From NCBI GenBank assembly GCA_965219125.1, contig CBDCMO010000002.1, forward strand, positions 744,001-808,000: a stretch of 64,000 nucleotides of DNA, read 5' to 3'. A program made the position numbers and the translations under genes. This stretch comes from JBBSOK01 sp965219125 (GTDB lineage Bacteria; Bacteroidota; Bacteroidia; Flavobacteriales; Flavobacteriaceae). The notes under the pieces were generated by a model that saw nothing but the letters and a program-made list of their open reading frames with translations, was not told where the DNA came from and ran no database searches. How positions within the stretch are numbered: the stretch's first letter is position 1; every line of letters starts with the position of its first letter. Positions 53,812-63,528 of the stretch are shown here, one piece after another.

Positions 53812-53829
53812 TCTTAAAAAAATTTAAAA

Positions 53830-54975
53830 ATGAAAAAATCAATTTTTACATTAACAAAATTAGCTTCTGTGCTTTTTATTGCACTTATAGCTTTTCAATC
53901 TTGTTCCGAAGACGATTCGCTAACAGTAACGGCCGCAGCGAACGATGGCAGTTTGGCATTTCAAAATAGTCCTGCTTCAAATTACATTTTATCTTCACAA
54001 ACGGCTTCGAATACAGCTGAACGTTTTGTTTGGAGCGCAGCAGATTTTGGAACAGAAACATCAGTATCTTACGACCTTCAATCATCAACTTCTCCAAATT
54101 TTGAAGAGGTTAATATCTTAGATACAAGTACCGAAACCAATATTGCAGTAACAGTTGGGAGCCTTTTAGCAATTGCAACAAATTTAGGTTTGGATAATGA
54201 TCCGCTAACTACAAATATTGATGGAAGTGCAAACAATTCTGGTTCTATTTATGTACGTGTCCGCGCTTATATTGGCAACGGGGGTGCTAATTCACAAGAG
54301 TTGTATTCAAATGTTGAAACAATAAATTTAACAGTACTTGAAAATACGGGGGAAGTAGAAATTACGCTTCCAATGATTGCTGTTCCAGGTGCCTATCAAG
54401 GTTGGACTCCTGCAGTTGCTCCAACTTTAGCAGCCGCTGAAATTGGACAAACTAACTACGAAGGTTTTGTTTACTTTATGGATGCCACAAACGAATTTAA
54501 ATTTCTATCTCCAATGGAAGACGGAACTTTTGATTGGGGAACAACAGATTGGGGTGATGACAACACATATACCGGTAAATTAGTTGAACAAGATGAAGTT
54601 AATTGTAAATCAACCGAAACTGGATACCACTTGGTAAAAGCCAATACGGCAGACTTAACATATTCTATAGTTTACACAAGCTGGGGCGTAATTGGTAATG
54701 CAACCCCAACGGGTTGGGATGCTGATACAGATTTAGTATATGATTCTGAAACTGGTTTATTGAGTATCACCTTAATGCTTACAGCAGGTACAGATAATGC
54801 TATAAAATTCCGTGCTAATGATGCGTGGGATATAAATTTTGGAGATACAGGCGTTGATGGATCATTGGAATTTGGTGGAGATAATATTCCTGCTCCAGAA
54901 ACTTCTGGTATGTACAAAATAACGTTAGATCTTACAAATCCTCGTGCCTACACCTACACTTTAGAAGCGTTATAA
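53830..54975 (+). CDS. SusE/SusF-type starch-binding outer-membrane lipoprotein
   Basis: This 381-residue lipoprotein has CSEDDSL after its Cys, an acidic surface-export type signal. An N-terminal Ig-like SusE domain (FVWSAADFGTETSVSYDLQ) is followed by two beta-sandwich repeats beginning AVPGAYQGWTP and VIGNATPTGWDADTD, which are SusE/F-like starch-binding modules with conserved Trp. It should hold starch at the surface beside SusC/D. It follows susD by 18 bases and is followed by a terminator. Confidence 0.9.
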   Translation: MKKSIFTLTKLASVLFIALIAFQSCSEDDSLTVTAAANDGSLAFQNSPASNYILSSQTASNTAERFVWSAADFGTETSVSYDLQSSTSPNFEEVNILDTSTETNIAVTVGSLLAIATNLGLDNDPLTTNIDGSANNSGSIYVRVRAYIGNGGANSQELYSNVETINLTVLENTGEVEITLPMIAVPGAYQGWTPAVAPTLAAAEIGQTNYEGFVYFMDATNEFKFLSPMEDGTFDWGTTDWGDDNTYTGKLVEQDEVNCKSTETGYHLVKANTADLTYSIVYTSWGVIGNATPTGWDADTDLVYDSETGLLSITLMLTAGTDNAIKFRANDAWDINFGDTGVDGSLEFGGDNIPAPETSGMYKITLDLTNPRAYTYTLEAL

Positions 54976-55012
54976 AATAATATCATTCCCTATTTGTTAA
55001 GTTTACTTTTTG

Positions 55013-55041
55013 AAAAGGAGTGTAGTTTCTGCACTCCTTTT
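55013..55041 (+). terminator. Terminator or attenuator between susE and the amylase gene
   Basis: AAAAGGAGTG and its complement form a 10-bp stem with a 9-base loop, followed by a T-run. It sits in the susE-amylase gap and overlaps a spurious upstream start of the amylase frame. Confidence 0.8.
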
Positions 55042-55063
55042 TTTATTCAAAAAAAATCTTGTT

Positions 55064-57880
55064 ATGAAAAAAATATTTTTTTTAATTTTAATGTCCATTG
55101 TAACTATCGCGAGTTTTGCACAAACGCAAAATGCTACTTTTACAATTACTCCTGCCACTTTTGAAGCAAATGACCAAATAACCATAACCGTTTCAAATAT
55201 AGATGTTTCACTTTGGAATGTTTCTGATATCTATTTATGGGCTTGGTATTATGATGTAGATGACAACCCAGTTGGCGACAGTCCTACAAATGGTTCATGG
55301 AATAACAGTAACGAATCTCAAAAATTTACTAACAATGGCAACGGCACATTTTCATACACTTTTGTGCCATCTAACCTTTACGGCACTTCCAACATTGGTC
55401 GCATTGGTATGCTCGCAAAAGCAAAAGATGCCACAGATATGGGCAACGGTGAACGTAAAACCCAAGATAATTATGCCGAGGTTGGTACTTTTCAAGCAAA
55501 CCTTGTTGCCCCTTCCGCCGAGAACACAATTTTAAATGCTGGCAGCAACTTGACAATTTCTGCAACATCTTCGGTTAATGCCAATTTCGAATTATTTGGT
55601 AATGGAAATTCATTGGTAACACAAAATACTACAATGACCTTCAATACAAATCGTGTAATTAATGAAGATACTTATTTTGAATTGGTGATAACCGATCCTT
55701 CTTCGGGAAATCAAATTTTAAAGACATTTAATGTTATTCTTACACCAAATCCGCAGATAGCAGCTGTTCCAAACGGAATGAGAGATGGATTGAATTACGA
55801 TCTTAACAATCCAAACGAAGTGACGTTAGTTTTATATGCGCCATTTAAAAACTACATTCACGTAAAGGGAAATTTCAATAATAATGATTGGCGACTTACC
55901 AATACGTATTTAATGAAAAAAGATATAGCGCAAAACCGTTTTTGGATTACGCTTTCAAACTTAAATGTTGAGAATAATAATTTTCTCTACCAATATGTAG
56001 TTGATGCCAATATTACCGTGGCAGACCCCTATTCTACTTTAGTATTAAATGAAGTTGATGATCAGTTTATAGATCAGGAAACGTTTGCGGATATTCCGGC
56101 ATATCCAACTGCTAAAACCGAAACCGCAATTTCTTGGTTTAAATTGAATCAAACCCCTTACGTGTGGCAAGTTCAAAATTTTGAAAGACCAAAAACAACA
56201 GATCTCGTTATTTACGAACTCTTAATTAGAGATTTTGATGAATTGCACAGTTATCAAGCAATAATCAACCGCTTAAATTATCTTCAAAATTTAGGAATAA
56301 ATGCAATTGAATTGATGCCCGTAAATGAATTTGACGGTAATATTAGCTGGGGTTATAATTCAGCTTTTCATATGGCTAGCGATAAATATTACGGCACGCA
56401 AAATAAGTTGAAAGAATTAATTGATGCCTGCCACGAGCGCGGAATTGCCGTAATACTTGACGTAGTTTATAATCACGCAACCGGGCAAAACCCATATTAC
56501 AGAATGTGGAATGATTGCGACGGCTGTTTTGGTGGAAATGCAACAACCGAAAATCCTTTCTTCAATGTAACAGACCCAAACACAACCTTTTCATTCTTTA
56601 ATGATTTGAACCACGAAAGCGCTGCAACCAAACAATATATTGATACACTCAATGAATATTGGTTAACCGAATTTAACATAGACGGATATCGTTTCGATTT
56701 TACAAAAGGATTTACAAATACTCCGGGCGACGGCGGAAATTTTGATGCTTCCCGAATTGCAATTTTAGAAAGAATGTACGATCAAATAAGAACTGTAGAT
56801 GATAATGCGTATGTTATCTTAGAGCATTTTGCGCCAAATACAGAAGAAACACAATTAATTGAGCATCGCGCAACAAGCAACCAAAATGAACAGGGAATGA
56901 TGCTTTGGAGCAACCACAACTATAATTATAACGAAGCCACAATGGGTTATAATAGCAATTCCAACTTTTCTGCAATTTCGTATTTAAATAGAGGTTGGAA
57001 CACAGCTTCCGGCGTTGGTTATATGGAAAGTCACGATGAAGAGCGGCTAAACTATAAAAACCGAACTTTTGGTAATGGCAATAGTAACTACGACACCAAG
57101 AATTTTGAAACCGCAATGGATAGAATGGAATTGGGGGCGGCATTTTTCTTTACCGTTCCCGGACCAAAAATGATATGGCAATTTGGAGAGTTGGGGTATG
57201 ATTTTAGTATCAACCAATGCCAAGATGGAACTACAAATAATGATTGCAGAACAGATCCTAAACCAATAGTTTGGAATATCGGTTATCAAGATAATCAAGA
57301 TAGAACTGATATTTACGATGCTTGGAGAAAGTTAATCAGACTCAAAAAAAGCGAGCCAATTTTTGAAACGTCTACATTTACAATGGATGTTGCAGACCCA
57401 AATGGTGTAAAACGAATCCAACTTACTAATACTGCTGCAACAGGTTCGGAAATTAAATATGTTACAATTTTAGGGAATTTCGGTATTGTTGAACAAAACA
57501 TCACTCCTTCTTTTCAGGAAACAGGTTCTTGGTTTAATATGCTGGACGGTTCAGAAATTACAGTTAGCAATCCAACGGCAACTATTTTGCTCCAACCCGG
57601 ACAATATTTATTGTATGCCAATGAATTTTCGGTTTTGGATAATCCAACTTTTTCTTCGGAAGAATTGGCACTTTTCCCTAACCCAACGTCAGACATTTTT
57701 AGGCTCAATAAAAACCTTGATAAAATTAATATTTTCGATATAACCGGAAAGTTAATTGGTTCAATTTCCAATTATAATGCGATGGAAGAAATTAATGTAA
57801 GAACCTACAATAAAGGTGTTTACATAATTCGAACTCAAGCATCGGATAAAGTATATAACCTAAAATTAGTAAGAAAATAA
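55064..57880 (+). CDS. GH13 alpha-amylase with T9SS C-terminal sorting domain
   Basis: This protein of about 938 residues has a signal peptide (FFLILMSIVTIASFAQ). N-terminal beta modules (residues about 20-330, including a starch-binding or E-set type region with KNYIHVKGNFNNNDW) precede a GH13 barrel. The catalytic residues are Asp545 (GYRFDFTKG), Glu587 (VILEHFA) and Asp658 (ESHDEERL). The end, LFPNPTSDIFRLN through GVYIIRTQAS, is a type A T9SS sorting domain. It should degrade starch outside the cell. The frame is open from 55010, but that start lies in a terminator; ATG 55064 begins the signal peptide. Confidence 0.95.
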   Translation: MKKIFFLILMSIVTIASFAQTQNATFTITPATFEANDQITITVSNIDVSLWNVSDIYLWAWYYDVDDNPVGDSPTNGSWNNSNESQKFTNNGNGTFSYTFVPSNLYGTSNIGRIGMLAKAKDATDMGNGERKTQDNYAEVGTFQANLVAPSAENTILNAGSNLTISATSSVNANFELFGNGNSLVTQNTTMTFNTNRVINEDTYFELVITDPSSGNQILKTFNVILTPNPQIAAVPNGMRDGLNYDLNNPNEVTLVLYAPFKNYIHVKGNFNNNDWRLTNTYLMKKDIAQNRFWITLSNLNVENNNFLYQYVVDANITVADPYSTLVLNEVDDQFIDQETFADIPAYPTAKTETAISWFKLNQTPYVWQVQNFERPKTTDLVIYELLIRDFDELHSYQAIINRLNYLQNLGINAIELMPVNEFDGNISWGYNSAFHMASDKYYGTQNKLKELIDACHERGIAVILDVVYNHATGQNPYYRMWNDCDGCFGGNATTENPFFNVTDPNTTFSFFNDLNHESAATKQYIDTLNEYWLTEFNIDGYRFDFTKGFTNTPGDGGNFDASRIAILERMYDQIRTVDDNAYVILEHFAPNTEETQLIEHRATSNQNEQGMMLWSNHNYNYNEATMGYNSNSNFSAISYLNRGWNTASGVGYMESHDEERLNYKNRTFGNGNSNYDTKNFETAMDRMELGAAFFFTVPGPKMIWQFGELGYDFSINQCQDGTTNNDCRTDPKPIVWNIGYQDNQDRTDIYDAWRKLIRLKKSEPIFETSTFTMDVADPNGVKRIQLTNTAATGSEIKYVTILGNFGIVEQNITPSFQETGSWFNMLDGSEITVSNPTATILLQPGQYLLYANEFSVLDNPTFSSEELALFPNPTSDIFRLNKNLDKINIFDITGKLIGSISNYNAMEEINVRTYNKGVYIIRTQASDKVYNLKLVRK

Positions 57881-58027
57881 GTAAAATACGTGTTAGTACG
57901 TACAAATTGAAGTAGAGCACATCCTTATCTTTGGTTTATGAATTAGTGGATGCGTATTAAGTTTTATTTTTTGTGGGGATAGAAAATAAGGCCAATACTT
58001 CAAAGTTTACTAAGTTAGGTTTGTTAT

Positions 58028-58056
58028 AAACGCCGCAACCAAAAGTTGTGGCGTTT
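58028..58056. terminator. Intrinsic terminator, GCCGCAAC stem
   Basis: AAACGCCGCAAC and GTTGTGGCGTTT form a 12-bp stem (one G-T pair) with a 5-base loop and a T-run after it. It is about 150 bases after the amylase stop. Confidence 0.8.
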
Positions 58057-58164
58057 TTAATTTGATAAATTTAGTTTTTCAAAGATTAAGTAATGTTACT
58101 TCGGAAGATATTTTAAATAAATTTGTTTGAAACTTCCATTTTCAATTTTCATTATAAAATAACA

Positions 58165-58197
58165 AATCCACGAATAACATTAAAATATTCGTGGATT
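58165..58197. repeat. CACGAAT-type inverted repeat
   Basis: The perfect 12-base arms AATCCACGAATA and complement surround a 9-base loop. It is related in sequence to the palindromes at 703 and 18918 and lies just after the CocE gene's stop on the minus strand. Confidence 0.7.
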
Positions 58198-58260
58198 CGT
58201 AGTTAGATATTTTACAAGAAATTCAAATAGAAGACTCCTTATTGAATCCCCAAAAAAATC

Positions 58261-60117
58261 CTAATTCTGTAAAACTTTGAATTCTATTGAAGAATCATTA
58301 TAAACCGAATGTGTTTGGTTTTTGAAATCTTTTTCTTCAGCTTTATAAATATTAGGCACAAAAGTCTGCGGATTTAAATCAATTAAAGGAAACCAAGTAC
58401 TTTGTATTTGAATTTGGATTTTATGACCCGATAAAAATGTGTGATTCACGGCTTGAAGCGTTATATTAACATCTGTTTTTTTGTTTGGTTCAAATGCTTC
58501 AGGTTTGCTAAAACTGCTACGAAAACGTCCCCGCATAATTTCGCTTCTAACCATCATAAAGTAATTGCCCATTTTTAAATACGGTTGTGTTTCTTCGTAA
58601 TCTGGCGCATCTGCCGGAAAAACGTCTATAACTTTTACTACCCAATCTGCATCTGTTCCGGTTGTTGCAACCTTTAACTTTGCTAAAATATCACCAACTA
58701 CCGTGACATCTTGCGTTAATATTGGGGTTTCAAAAACCAATACGTCTGGTCTGCGAGCGGCAAAACGTTGATCGTCTGTCATATATTTTCTCGGTGTAAA
58801 AACCATTTTAATATCTTCAGAATAAGGAACCGGTTTTTTAAGGTCACTCAAAAATGAAACCGCTGTATTGCCCGGTTGCTTAACATTGGCCAATTTCTGG
58901 TCTTCTTCTAAATAATAGGTTTTGATAGACGTGTTTTTTGGAGGCCATTCATTATAAGCCATCCATTGTCTTTTTCCGGTATCATACATATACGCTTCGG
59001 GCAAATTGCTTTTGTCTGAGCCATCACCTTTCAGAAAATGATTAAAGAAATTAGTTTCAATATCCCGCTGAAAATTTTCTGAAATATCATCCCCAAAATA
59101 TACATTTCCAATTGCTTGGCGTTTTGTCGTCCTTGCCCAATCTCCGTGACTCCAAGGTCCGTAAACTATTGTATTATAATTAGAACTTGTTTTTTCAATT
59201 TCTTTGTAAGTTTGGAATGGTCCGTATAAATCTTCCGCATCAAAAAAACCACCAACTATCATGACGGCAGGTTTTATATCCTTTAAATGTTGAATGATAC
59301 CGCGGCTCTTCCAAAATTCATCATAATTTGGATGATCTTTTAACTGCTGCCAAAAAACATTGTCTTCTTTGTAGTAGGTATCTAACTTTGTGAGCGGTGT
59401 GTTTTCCAAGAAAAATTGATATTGATCTTGTGTTCCAACTTCTGGAAATTTATACCAATCTTCTTTAATTGGCTTCGTTTTTTCATAACCAAAAAGAGCT
59501 GTTGCTCTCCAATAACTCAATAAATATGCACCATTATGATGAAAATCGTCAAAGAAAAAATCACTAATACACGCTTGCGGCGAAACGGCTTTTAAAGCTG
59601 GATGCGAGTCCAAAAGACTATACGTTGCGTAAAAACCTGGGTAACTTATTCCCCAAGTACCAACTTTGCCGTTATTGTTTTTTACATTCTTTACCAACCA
59701 ATCTATCGTATCGTACGTATCGCTTGCTTCATCAAATTGATTTCCTGTTTTATTAGGTATGTAAGCCCGCATATTGTCGTAAACTCCTTCACTTGCCCAA
59801 CGGCCTCGCACATCTTGATAAACAATTATATTGCCTTCTTTCATCAAAAACTCGTTCGGTCCAATTTTACTTCTAAATTGATCTTCACCGTAAGGTTGAC
59901 AGCTATAAGGCGTGCGCTGAAATAATATTGGATATTTTGTTTTTGTGTCCTTTGGCGAATAAATTACCGTAAACAATTTTACGCCGTCGCGCATCACAAT
60001 CATTGTTTCGGACTTGGTATAATTTTCTTTTACAAAATTTACCTCTTGTGCAAAGGCGGTAATTGAAGCCATAAAAAGCAACAGAAATATTTTAAAGGAA
60101 ACTTTTTTAATATTCAT
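58261..60117 (-). CDS. CocE/NonD family hydrolase (S15-like), exported
   Basis: This 618-residue protein has a signal peptide (FKIFLLLFMASITAFAQ). The alpha/beta-hydrolase core has TVIYSPKDTKTKYPILFQRTPY, the nucleophile motif GTWGISYPGF (Ser about residue 157) and PWSHGDW (His). It ends in the jelly-roll C-terminal domain of the X-Pro dipeptidyl-peptidase/CocE family. It acts outside the inner membrane on an ester, acyl-amino acid or X-Pro peptide; the substrate cannot be read. It is monocistronic. Confidence 0.94.
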   Translation of the reverse strand: MNIKKVSFKIFLLLFMASITAFAQEVNFVKENYTKSETMIVMRDGVKLFTVIYSPKDTKTKYPILFQRTPYSCQPYGEDQFRSKIGPNEFLMKEGNIIVYQDVRGRWASEGVYDNMRAYIPNKTGNQFDEASDTYDTIDWLVKNVKNNNGKVGTWGISYPGFYATYSLLDSHPALKAVSPQACISDFFFDDFHHNGAYLLSYWRATALFGYEKTKPIKEDWYKFPEVGTQDQYQFFLENTPLTKLDTYYKEDNVFWQQLKDHPNYDEFWKSRGIIQHLKDIKPAVMIVGGFFDAEDLYGPFQTYKEIEKTSSNYNTIVYGPWSHGDWARTTKRQAIGNVYFGDDISENFQRDIETNFFNHFLKGDGSDKSNLPEAYMYDTGKRQWMAYNEWPPKNTSIKTYYLEEDQKLANVKQPGNTAVSFLSDLKKPVPYSEDIKMVFTPRKYMTDDQRFAARRPDVLVFETPILTQDVTVVGDILAKLKVATTGTDADWVVKVIDVFPADAPDYEETQPYLKMGNYFMMVRSEIMRGRFRSSFSKPEAFEPNKKTDVNITLQAVNHTFLSGHKIQIQIQSTWFPLIDLNPQTFVPNIYKAEEKDFKNQTHSVYNDSSIEFKVLQN

Positions 60118-60226
60118 AAGTATGTATTGAGTATTAGTTAATTGTAGTAATTGAATTTATAAAAAAATAATGAAAAAATAGATTTCGAAATTTGAAGAGT
60201 TAGGTTTTCAAAAGATTTAAAAATCC

Positions 60227-62209
60227 TTACTTCTTAAAATTGTCAATACCTTTTCTAAGCCAAGCTTGATATTCCAGTGCATCAGGAGTATATCCTACCG
60301 GATCAACAAGATTGTTTTCTTCCAAATCCATCAATACATAAAACGGTTGCGCATTTGCTTTATATCTCGTTATTTCAAGATCGCTCCACTTGTTGCCCAC
60401 CGTTTTAATTTTCTTACCGGTTTCTACACTTGTATATTTATCTTTTTCAGCTAAATCTTTTTTCTCGTCAACATATAAAGAGATTAAAACCACTTCATTT
60501 TTCAATATTGAAAGTATATTTTCCTCCGGCCAAACATTTTGTTCCATTTTACGGCAATTCACGCAAGCCCAACCTGTAAAATCAATCAATATTGGTTTGT
60601 TAACTTGTTTGGCGTATGCAAGCCCTGCATCATAATCGTGAAAGGAAATAATATCGTGCGGCGCCATTAATTTCGCACCTTCGGGAAGTTCTATATTCAT
60701 TGCAGAACCACCTCCTAATTTTGTAAAGCCAACGCCATAGGGAGATTCGCTATAATCTAATGGCGGTGGAAATGCGCTGATTAACTTTAAAGGTGCTCCC
60801 CAAAGTCCAGGAATTAAATAAACAACAAAACTTAATGTTAACAATCCCAACAGTAATCTACCAACAGAAATATGCTCTAAATGACCGTCGTGCGGTAATT
60901 TTATTTTTCCTAATAAGTAAAGCGCCAAAGCACCAAAGACAGCAATCCAAATTGCTATAAAAACTTCACGTTCCAGCAAATGTTGTTGTAAAACCAAATC
61001 TGCTTGCGAAAGAAATTTAAAAGCAAAAGCAAGTTCTAAAAATCCTAAAACTACTTTTACCGTATTTAACCAACCGCCACTTTTTGGAAGGCTATTTAAC
61101 CAACCCGGGAAAATTGCGAATAATGTAAAAGGTAATGCAATTGCCAAAGAAAAGCCTAACATCCCCACAATTGGCGCAATACCACCTTTACTTGCAGCTT
61201 CTACCAAAAGGCCACCAACTATTGGTCCTGTGCACGAAAATGAAACGATTGCCAACGCAAGCGCCATAAAAAATATACCAACAATACCACCTCTATCTGC
61301 TTGGCTATCTACTTTATTTGCCCAAGATTGTGGCAGCGTAATTTCAAAAGCACCTAAAAATGAAACTGCAAAAATAACCAGCAACAAAAAGAATATAACA
61401 TTAAACCAAACACTTGTTGAAAGCGCATTTAGCGCGTCGGCTCCAAAAATTGCTGTAATTAGTGAACCCAACACAACATAAATAACGATAATAAATATGC
61501 CATACAGCGTAGCATTTTTAATACCGGCAGCTCTATTTTTACTTTGTTTGGTAAAAAAGCTAACGGTAAGCGGAATCATTGGGAAAACGCAAGGTGTAAG
61601 CAATGCTGCGAAACCTGCCAAAAAAGCAAAGAAGAAGATACTCAACAAACCTTGATTTTCTTTTGGTTTGTCCGCACTCCTGTCCGCAGTTAAATCTGCA
61701 TCATTCTGTTTTTCTTCTATATCCGTTTTTGTTGAATCTATTTCACTCGCTGCAACAATTTTACCCGGAATTACGAATTGAAATTCAGACATTTCAAAAA
61801 TACATTTCTCATCGTCACAGGATTGGTAGTCTATCGTTGCATTCACTGCAGCCATATCTGCATTTAAAACTTTTATAGATTGCGTAAAAGTTGCGTTGTG
61901 TGAAAAGTAGGTAAGATCCATCTCAAAAATCTTGTCAAACTTCTTTTTTGAAGGGCTTTCTTTAACTTTCCCAACCAATTCATAATCACCTTTTTCGTTT
62001 TCAAAAGTGAATAAAGTTGGTATTGGTCCGCCTTCGGGAATATCTTGTGTGTATAAATACCAACCATCATCTATAGTTGCATTCACTATTAAATCGTACA
62101 TATTATCACCTGTTTTTTTTATTTCAGAGGTGAATTTTACGGGTTCAACAATTTGCGAAAATGCAGTAATAGAGAATAACGAAAGGAGAAAAAATAAATA
62201 TTTTGTCAT
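60227..62209 (-). CDS. dsbD: Thiol:disulfide interchange protein DsbD
   Basis: This 660-residue protein has a signal peptide, then a periplasmic DsbD-alpha-like domain whose Cys pair is in SCDDEKCIFEM. Eight or more membrane segments follow, with the electron-carrying Cys in LLTPCVFPMIPL and SFSCTGPIVGG. The C-terminal thioredoxin domain has WACVNCRKME (about residue 548). It carries electrons from cytoplasmic thioredoxin to the periplasm, for disulfide reduction and cytochrome maturation. It overlaps tilS by 4 bases. Confidence 0.97.
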   Translation of the reverse strand: MTKYLFFLLSLFSITAFSQIVEPVKFTSEIKKTGDNMYDLIVNATIDDGWYLYTQDIPEGGPIPTLFTFENEKGDYELVGKVKESPSKKKFDKIFEMDLTYFSHNATFTQSIKVLNADMAAVNATIDYQSCDDEKCIFEMSEFQFVIPGKIVAASEIDSTKTDIEEKQNDADLTADRSADKPKENQGLLSIFFFAFLAGFAALLTPCVFPMIPLTVSFFTKQSKNRAAGIKNATLYGIFIIVIYVVLGSLITAIFGADALNALSTSVWFNVIFFLLLVIFAVSFLGAFEITLPQSWANKVDSQADRGGIVGIFFMALALAIVSFSCTGPIVGGLLVEAASKGGIAPIVGMLGFSLAIALPFTLFAIFPGWLNSLPKSGGWLNTVKVVLGFLELAFAFKFLSQADLVLQQHLLEREVFIAIWIAVFGALALYLLGKIKLPHDGHLEHISVGRLLLGLLTLSFVVYLIPGLWGAPLKLISAFPPPLDYSESPYGVGFTKLGGGSAMNIELPEGAKLMAPHDIISFHDYDAGLAYAKQVNKPILIDFTGWACVNCRKMEQNVWPEENILSILKNEVVLISLYVDEKKDLAEKDKYTSVETGKKIKTVGNKWSDLEITRYKANAQPFYVLMDLEENNLVDPVGYTPDALEYQAWLRKGIDNFKK

Positions 62210-63528
62210 ATTAAATAGGGAGATTTCAGGGTAATTTTGAGCGTTTTTGCAGTGATTTGATTTACACGAAAATATTCACTTGCGCGTAAACCGACAATCC
62301 AAATTATATTTTCGCCACTACAAAGCAGCCATACTTTTTGTTTGGTTATCAAAGATAACTTTTCATCTTTAAAAAACTTACTCAATTTCTTTTTTCCTTT
62401 CATTCCGAAAGGTTGAAATGAATCTCCTTCTTCCCATTTTCGAAGTATTAAAGGATAAATGATCTTGTCCGCGTCAATAAAAATAACTTCTTTAGAAGAT
62501 ACGTAACTATCTTCCACCTCTTCAAATTTAAGATGGATGGGCGTTTTTATTTCTGAAAGTTTTTCGGGTATTTCAAATGAATCTTGTATATCTTTTTCGG
62601 ATAAAATTGTGAGAAATAAATGATCTCTATCTTTAAGCAAACAATGCGTTTCTGAAAATAATTGTTTGCCGGATTGTGCCGTAATTAACTCTGAAAGCGC
62701 TTTAAAATCTGTAAACCCAAACGGATTTAAAAGTTCGAATAAAATTGCATCGTTATTCGGAAATTCAATCAGCCTATTTATCGAAATAGCGTAGCCATCA
62801 AAATTTTCTGTTACTATTTGGTTGAAGATTAATTGCATATAATCTTCAATCAAAATTTTACTTTGCTGCAGATTTGCTTGCGTATTTGTGAAGTTTTGAA
62901 GAAAATTAACGTTCAAATCCATCAACTTTGGAACCACGTTATGACGAATTTTATTCCGAAGATATTTTGTTTGGCTATTGCTCTCATCTTCCCGCCATTC
63001 AATTTCATTTTCTTTGGCATATTCCAAAATTTCTTCTCTTGAAAAAGGTAATAATGGCCTTATTATTTTGCCGTTTATTTCAGGAATGCCGACCAAGCCT
63101 TTTAAACCTGTAGATCTTGTGAGATTAATTATAAAGGTTTCCAGCGAATCATCAGCGTGATGCGCGGTTACTAAATAATTATATTTTTCTTTCTCCAAAA
63201 TTCCAGCAAACCAACTATATCGTAAATCACGAGCCGCCATTTGGGTTGAAACTTTATTTTCTTCGGAATACTTTTCGGTATCAAACTTTTGGCTGAAATA
63301 TGAAACTGCGAAATATTCTGCCAGGTTCTCGGCAAATTCTTCATCTAAATCACTTTCAATTCCACGTAAAGAAAAATTACAATGTGCAATTGCAAAATCC
63401 AACTCTACATTTTTTAATAGGTGACATAAAACAGTACTATCCAGGCCACCGCTGCAGGCAACTAGTAATTTTCTGTCTAAAAGTTGAGGTAAATTTTTTT
63501 CAATATGTTTTTTAAATTTCGCTTTCAA
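62206..63528 (-). CDS. tilS: tRNA(Ile)-lysidine synthase
   Basis: This 440-residue enzyme has the PP-loop VACSGGLDSTVL near residues 23-34, the TilS motif TAHHADDSLETFIINLTR, GLVGIPEINGKIIRPLLPFSR and RNKIRHNVVPKL. The C-terminal domain (RKWEEGDSFQPFGMKGKKKLSKFF) is the tRNA-recognition part. It adds lysine to the wobble cytidine of AUA-reading tRNA-Ile. It is sandwiched by 4-base overlaps between the DUF3307 gene and dsbD, so the three are probably one operon. Confidence 0.98.
   Translation of the reverse strand: MKAKFKKHIEKNLPQLLDRKLLVACSGGLDSTVLCHLLKNVELDFAIAHCNFSLRGIESDLDEEFAENLAEYFAVSYFSQKFDTEKYSEENKVSTQMAARDLRYSWFAGILEKEKYNYLVTAHHADDSLETFIINLTRSTGLKGLVGIPEINGKIIRPLLPFSREEILEYAKENEIEWREDESNSQTKYLRNKIRHNVVPKLMDLNVNFLQNFTNTQANLQQSKILIEDYMQLIFNQIVTENFDGYAISINRLIEFPNNDAILFELLNPFGFTDFKALSELITAQSGKQLFSETHCLLKDRDHLFLTILSEKDIQDSFEIPEKLSEIKTPIHLKFEEVEDSYVSSKEVIFIDADKIIYPLILRKWEEGDSFQPFGMKGKKKLSKFFKDEKLSLITKQKVWLLCSGENIIWIVGLRASEYFRVNQITAKTLKITLKSPYLI

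Larger units (their letters stand above)
57881..58260. other. Intergenic region with two hairpins
   Basis: This 380-base gap between converging genes holds no gene. The only structures I see are the hairpin at 58028-58056 and the palindrome at 58165-58197. Confidence 0.7.

Noticed and set aside
55010..55063. Earlier start for the T9SS amylase
   Set aside because: The extra 18 codons run through a terminator hairpin and would bury the signal peptide.
57881..58260. Possible small RNA gene in the gap
   Set aside because: Only two simple hairpins and no promoter-like box leading to them were seen.
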